From an uncultured Prevotellaceae bacterium (GTDB lineage: Bacteria > Bacteroidota > Bacteroidia > Bacteroidales > Bacteroidaceae), in assembly GCA_900320045.1 (NCBI GenBank), contig ONQT01000019.1:1-51346 (forward strand): a stretch of DNA of 51,346 nucleotides, in the 5' to 3' direction. This document shows positions 48,826-51,346 of this stretch, one piece after another. Position 1 is the stretch's first letter. Each line of letters begins with the position of its first letter. Below the pieces are notes generated by a model, which had not been told where the DNA came from, ran no database searches, and saw only the letters and a list, made by a program, of their open reading frames with translations. The position numbers and the translations under genes were made by a program.

Positions 48826-48850
48826 AATTTTTGAAAATTAAATTATTAAT

Positions 48851-48887
48851 AAAAAAAATAAACGGTGACCCACCCGGCCACCGTTTA
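48851..48887 (-). terminator. terminator or attenuator before the fimbrial pair
   Basis: On the minus strand stem TAAACGGTG / CACCGTTTA with an 11-base loop is followed by a run of eight T. It may end transcription of the alkyltransferase gene or act in the leader of the fimbrial pair. A 14-bp palindrome, GCAAAATATTTTGC, lies upstream at 48906-48919. Confidence 0.8.
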
Positions 48888-48983
48888 TAATTAACAACTT
48901 AACCCGCAAAATATTTTGCTTCCTGGCACAATTTTATTTGTTTTTTTGCGCTACGCCCACCATTTTAACAACCTTCCTCCCTC

Positions 48984-49319
48984 CTATATCTCCGGTTCCC
49001 AAAGAAACCTACTCATATCCACATGTCCATTGGCTTTAAACTGCACGCCTTCCGCTTCCAACAGCACCCTTTGCTTACTCCACCCTGGTGCCGTGCGCCC
49101 CTCTTTATTCACCACCCGATGGCAGGGCAACTCAGCGGCCCCAGGCGAATACCTCAGCGTCCTTCCCACCATCCTTGCATGGCTCGGCCATCCCGCCAAT
49201 GCGGCAATATCCCCATACGTCGTCACCTTGCCACGGGGAATCTGTGCCACGATGTTCAGCACATCCTCACCAAACCGCCTCGCCTCTTCCGCTGTCATCC
49301 TGTCGGGATAGTCCTTCAT
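48984..49319 (-). CDS. O6-alkylguanine-DNA alkyltransferase-family protein (MGMT/Ogt catalytic domain)
   Basis: A 111-residue protein made only of the DNA-binding/catalytic domain: 'VLNIVAQIPRGKVTTYGDIAALAG', 'VGRTLRYSP' with the arginine finger, and 'LPCHRVVNKEG' with the acceptor Cys. The short length resembles alkyltransferase-like (ATL) proteins, but those have Trp where this has Cys, so true alkyl transfer is possible. It lacks the N-terminal domain of full-length Ogt/Ada. It lies 73 bases after the stop of the decarboxylase gene on the same strand. Confidence 0.9.
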   Translation of the reverse strand: MKDYPDRMTAEEARRFGEDVLNIVAQIPRGKVTTYGDIAALAGWPSHARMVGRTLRYSPGAAELPCHRVVNKEGRTAPGWSKQRVLLEAEGVQFKANGHVDMSRFLWEPEI

Positions 49320-49392
49320 TCAAGCCTAGAGCGTGCTTCAGGTCCTTGCTGACGTTTTCGTAAAACCGACCCCCGTTCTTATCTTTCACCTT

Positions 49393-50205
49393 TCAACTCT
49401 TCTTAGTGTCGAGGTCGGAGGCTTTGCCCTTGTATTCGGGGGAACGCTTCTCCAAGAAGGAGCGGATGCCCTCGAGATAGTCAGCACCCTTATAGACGCG
49501 GGTGCGGTAGGCGTTGATGCGCTCGAAATTCTCTGAAGACAAGACCGTGGCGGCCTTGCTCAATATGCGGAACTGCCGTTTGATGGCGCTGATGGACATG
49601 ATGCTGTTGCGACGAAGAGGATTCAGGAAATGCTCTTCCAAAACAGTATCCAACTCTTCTGGTGTTGTGACACGGTTGATGAGTCCGACATTCAGGGCAT
49701 CGTCAGCAGTAATTGGCTGAGCCAGGAAGAACATCTCACGGGCCTTGTTAATGCCCAGCTGGTTGATGAAATGCATGATACCCGAGGCATTGTAGGGGAT
49801 GCCTATCTTGGCCGGGGTGATGGCGAAGGTGGCATCATTGCTGCTGACAATCATGTCGCACGAAAGGCACAGGTCGCAGGCACCTCCCCACACACCGCCA
49901 CTGACACACGCAATAACAGGGATTGGCGTCTCCTGGACACAACGCAGGAGCTGCTCCATGGGGACATCGTACGCCAGGGGGTCTTCACCGTTCTGCGGCA
50001 ACTCACGGATGTCGTGGCCTGCACTCCAGACGCCTTTACGGCATTGGGCCTTGATAACGATACCAACGCACTCCTCATCGTAGCCGTGGCAGATGGCTTC
50101 TTGTAGTTCTTCGCACATGGCCTCGCTGAGGCAGTTGAAGTGGTCTGGGTTTTGCATCTCGACGTAGCAGATGCGGTCGCGGATTGTTGTATTGACTAGG
50201 GGCAT
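49393..50205 (-). CDS. scpB: methylmalonyl-CoA decarboxylase (enoyl-CoA hydratase family)
   Basis: A 270-residue crotonase-fold enzyme very like E. coli ScpB/YgfG. It shares 'WSAGHDIRELP' with 'DPLAYDVPM', the oxyanion segment 'VSGGVWGGACDL', 'PAKIGIPYNASGI', and the end 'FERINAYRTRVYKGADYLEG' followed by 'SFLEKRSPEYKGKA'. It would turn (2R)-methylmalonyl-CoA into propionyl-CoA, a step in succinate-to-propionate fermentation typical of Prevotella. The partner mutase genes are not in the window. The promoter TATCTTTGC lies 26 bases upstream. Confidence 0.88.
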   Translation of the reverse strand: MPLVNTTIRDRICYVEMQNPDHFNCLSEAMCEELQEAICHGYDEECVGIVIKAQCRKGVWSAGHDIRELPQNGEDPLAYDVPMEQLLRCVQETPIPVIACVSGGVWGGACDLCLSCDMIVSSNDATFAITPAKIGIPYNASGIMHFINQLGINKAREMFFLAQPITADDALNVGLINRVTTPEELDTVLEEHFLNPLRRNSIMSISAIKRQFRILSKAATVLSSENFERINAYRTRVYKGADYLEGIRSFLEKRSPEYKGKASDLDTKKS

Positions 50206-50230
50206 ATGTAGTTCTTATTTCCAATTTTTG

Positions 50231-50239
50231 GCAAAGATA
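50231..50239 (-). promoter_or_regulatory. -7 element TATCTTTGC of scpB
   Basis: On the minus strand TATCTTTGC lies 26 bases before the ATG at 50205. Confidence 0.65.
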
Positions 50240-50355
50240 CGCAAAATTCCAAAATCTCACAAATTTTTCTGCGAAATTATTCCAAATCCTCACAATTTAT
50301 TCCTCATTAATTTACCAAACCCTCATTTTTCTTCCCTCACCCAACAAACCACAAA

Positions 50356-50384
50356 GGCCTGCCTACCATTTCCGTAAGCAGACC
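50356..50384 (-). terminator. terminator-like hairpin after the small membrane ORF
   Basis: On the minus strand stem GGTCTGCTTAC / GTAGGCAGGCC (11 bp with G-T pairs), loop GGAAATG, followed by TTTGTGGTTTG. It overlaps the end of the 41-residue ORF. The T tract is weak. Confidence 0.5.
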
Positions 50385-50488
50385 TTCACCGTAATGATCA
50401 GGGCGATAAGCCCGATGATAACCCAGAACCGACGCCGAGCCGAGTGTCCGGGATTACGGATGTATGCCCTTAAAGGGCAATATATCAT
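50363..50488 (-). CDS. possible 41-residue single-pass membrane protein
   Basis: ATG at 50488 to TAG at 50363. The sequence has a positively charged stretch (GHSARRRF) followed by one hydrophobic helix (WVIIGLIALIITVKV) and a short basic tail, the topology of small inner-membrane proteins. The first codons lie inside a hairpin-rich repeat cluster, so either the true start differs or the frame is a remnant of a longer gene. A hairpin follows its end. It is not recognised as any family. Confidence 0.35.
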   Translation of the reverse strand: MIYCPLRAYIRNPGHSARRRFWVIIGLIALIITVKVCLRKW

Positions 50489-50671
50489 AGGATAGGGCCT
50501 TGGCCCTATCTAAACGGATGCCCATAAACAAAAAAAACGCCCCTGTAAGGGGCGAATAAATGGTGGTGACGTTGTTTTTTATGCGCCCCCGTCAGGGGCA
50601 TATAATGGGTGGATGCCCATCCAACCACAGGGGCAAGCCCCTGTGCTATGTTATTTGACCCTGTTGGGGTC
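50466..50671. repeat. cluster of seven short palindromes (REP-like)
   Basis: Hairpins at 50466-50478 (GCCCTTAAAGGGC), 50491-50510, 50538-50554 (CGCCCCT/AGGGGCG), 50585-50599 (GCCCC/GGGGC), 50611-50622 (GGATG/CATCC), 50628-50643 (CAGGGGC/GCCCCTG) and 50657-50671 (GACCC/GGGTC). The stems are related variants of GCCCCT/AGGGGC. No transposase gene is present. The 62-codon minus frame across it (50506-50694) looks like spurious translation of the repeats. Confidence 0.85.
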
Positions 50672-50714
50672 TTAATCCCACGCATACCGCTCATCCAAAT
50701 TGACGTTATACAAC

Positions 50715-50861
50715 TTACAACATCCCCGTCATATACAACGGCAGATACACCAGCCCGTCCCGCAGCTCCACATCCTTCGTGTGCAGCACATACGGTGTGC
50801 TCAGATACTGACCGAACTTCTTGATGTCGCTCTTGTACAGGCGCAGAATCTTACGCCTCAT
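50715..50861 (-). CDS. 48-residue small basic protein, unknown
   Basis: ATG at 50861 to TAA at 50715. The product begins MRRKILRLYKSDIKKFGQYL and ends 'GLVYLPLYMTGML'. It is basic at the front with no signal peptide or clear membrane helix. Balanced codon use and a -7 element 128 bases upstream (50989-50997) favour a real gene or a recent gene fragment. I do not recognise a family. Confidence 0.4.
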   Translation of the reverse strand: MRRKILRLYKSDIKKFGQYLSTPYVLHTKDVELRDGLVYLPLYMTGML

Positions 50862-50988
50862 AATCACGTTTCCTAAGAGTTCTACAAACTATTTTATACA
50901 CATTTCCGCGATACCAAAATACAACATAAGTGTTTATATATCAGCAAGAAACGCTTATTTTAACAAAATCTTTCATGTATCTCACGCT

Positions 50989-50997
50989 GCAAAAGTA
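50989..50997 (-). promoter_or_regulatory. -7 element TACTTTTGC, minus strand
   Basis: On the minus strand TACTTTTGC points toward the 48-residue ORF with a leader of about 120 bases. The three 32-bp-spaced repeats at 51012-51092 lie directly upstream. Confidence 0.55.
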
Positions 50998-51011
50998 CGA
51001 AAAAAATATTC

Positions 51012-51092
51012 AAAACGCACTATTTTACCAAAAATAAATTTTTAAAACGCATTATTTTACTATAATCCCCCACTCAAAACGCACTATTCTCC
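51012..51092. repeat. three 17-bp repeats at exactly 32-bp spacing
   Basis: AAAACGCACTATTTTAC at 51012, AAAACGCATTATTTTAC at 51044 and AAAACGCACTATTCTCC at 51076. The intervening 15 bases are unrelated. They sit just upstream of the -7 element at 50989-50997, where an operator array would lie. Confidence 0.8.
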
Positions 51093-51128
51093 ACAAAAAC
51101 AAACCCCATTTTTATTCCCTCACCCCGC

Positions 51129-51152
51129 AAAAAAAGGCCGATGTCCACCGGC
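51129..51152 (-). terminator. intrinsic terminator, minus strand
   Basis: On the minus strand GCCG/CGGC with an eight-base loop followed by CTTTTTTTG. It lies 22 bases after the stop of the small membrane ORF at 51175. The stem is short. Confidence 0.55.
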
Positions 51153-51174
51153 ACCAGCCCTCATTTAACATTTA

Positions 51175-51336
51175 TCATTTTAACAACCGCCCGAAGCGCA
51201 GAATTACAATCAGAACAATTCCCGCCACCAGTATCCCAAATATCCATTTCAAAAGATGGCTGATGGCTGAGGTATGATGGCTGATGTTTGCAGCATCCCT
51301 GACCACCACCAAGTCGCGACGGAAGTGGACCGTAGG
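51175..51336 (-). CDS. possible small membrane protein or 3' end of a broken gene
   Basis: An open frame of 53 codons ending TGA at 51175. It has no ATG, so the start is unclear (GTG codons near 51306-51312, or a frameshifted upstream part). The end has a hydrophobic helix (WIFGILVAGIVLIVIL) and a basic tail (RFGRLLK). A terminator follows. The middle 'SHHTSAISH' is encoded by a GATGGCTGATG-type repeat (51256-51290). No family is recognised. Confidence 0.3.
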   Translation of the reverse strand, partial: PTVHFRRDLVVVRDAANISHHTSAISHLLKWIFGILVAGIVLIVILRFGRLLK

Positions 51337-51346
51337 TCAACACACG

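Noticed and set aside
48984-49319. Alkyltransferase-like (ATL) protein without activity
   Set aside because: ATLs replace the acceptor Cys by Trp; this protein keeps PCHRV.
50506-50694. 62-codon minus-strand ORF (MSGMRGIKTPTG...)
   Set aside because: It is a read-through of the palindrome cluster; such products recur in databases as repeat translations.
51012-51092. CRISPR array
   Set aside because: Only three short AT-rich repeats with 15-base gaps, no cas genes and imperfect copies; an operator array fits better.

Overview
The window comes from a Bacteroidales genome, most likely Prevotella or a close relative. Three signs point there. Promoters follow the Bacteroidetes form TTTG-N19/20-TAnnTTTG, seen before both tRNA genes, the nucleotidyltransferase operon, the porin and tamB. 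Shine-Dalgarno sequences are absent. The gene families are typical: FimB/Mfa2-type and fimbrillin-like lipoproteins, a C10 protease relic, a TamB-TamL pair, DUF4827, and secreted proteins ending in a 'YDxQGR ... KGVYI' tail. No plasmid, phage or complete IS element is visible.

Layout. (1) 1-2595: a fimbrillin-like lipoprotein behind a 56-residue acidic mini-protein and a roughly 500-base non-coding leader with two 37-bp direct repeats. (2) 2596-9027: a minus-strand pectin and rhamnogalacturonan block (PL10-CE8 fusion, GH105 hydrolase) with an AP endonuclease between them, preceded by a broken C10 protease. A rhamnose mutarotase lies far away at 45.9 kb. (3) 9253-14250: a one-module nonribosomal peptide synthetase (C-A-T-reductase) and a low-molecular-weight tyrosine phosphatase. 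(4) 14262-16130: an exported UGSC-like cysteine-motif protein. (5) 16324-20689: a four-gene operon of a small secreted protein, a Cthe_2159-type beta-helix protein, a LytS-type kinase with a histidine-rich segment and a LytTR regulator, followed by a porin-like protein. (6) 33139-21411, minus strand: a long gene run. It starts with nucleotidyltransferase, NrnA, DUF4827 lipoprotein, GlmM and a GNAT-like protein, then a reduced aryl-polyene-type cassette (KAS, ACP, ApeP-like dehydratase, MMPL exporter, FAD oxidoreductase, LolA-like protein). (7) 33261-42885: initiator tRNA, then TetR-fabG-rluA-tamB-tamL on the plus strand. (8) 42925-51346: mutS2, tRNA-Ser, rhamnose mutarotase, a DNA glycosylase, two fimbrial lipoproteins, an alkyltransferase and methylmalonyl-CoA decarboxylase. 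A non-coding, hairpin-rich end carries three small ORFs.

The most unusual signal cuts across the gene map: short interspersed repeats sit in frame inside otherwise conserved proteins. The best family is a 21-bp hairpin with an 8-bp stem and a TTCNN loop, always read in the same frame as roughly V-S-G-S-x-A-D. It occurs in the NRPS, the LytTR regulator and TamB, and its stems differ by compensating base changes. Others are an 86-bp inverted-repeat element in MutS2, four TTCACTC heptamers in the NRPS reductase domain, a TPDPSPKGEG element in the protease relic and a TTCG-type repeat in the DNA glycosylase. The closest described parallel is the Rickettsia palindromic elements. A second striking signal is the 3' end of tRNA-Ser. 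It is duplicated in tandem (28 bp, perfect), and 26 bp of it recur inside mutS2 about 540 bp away.

All assignments come from reading motifs and context. No database search was run.
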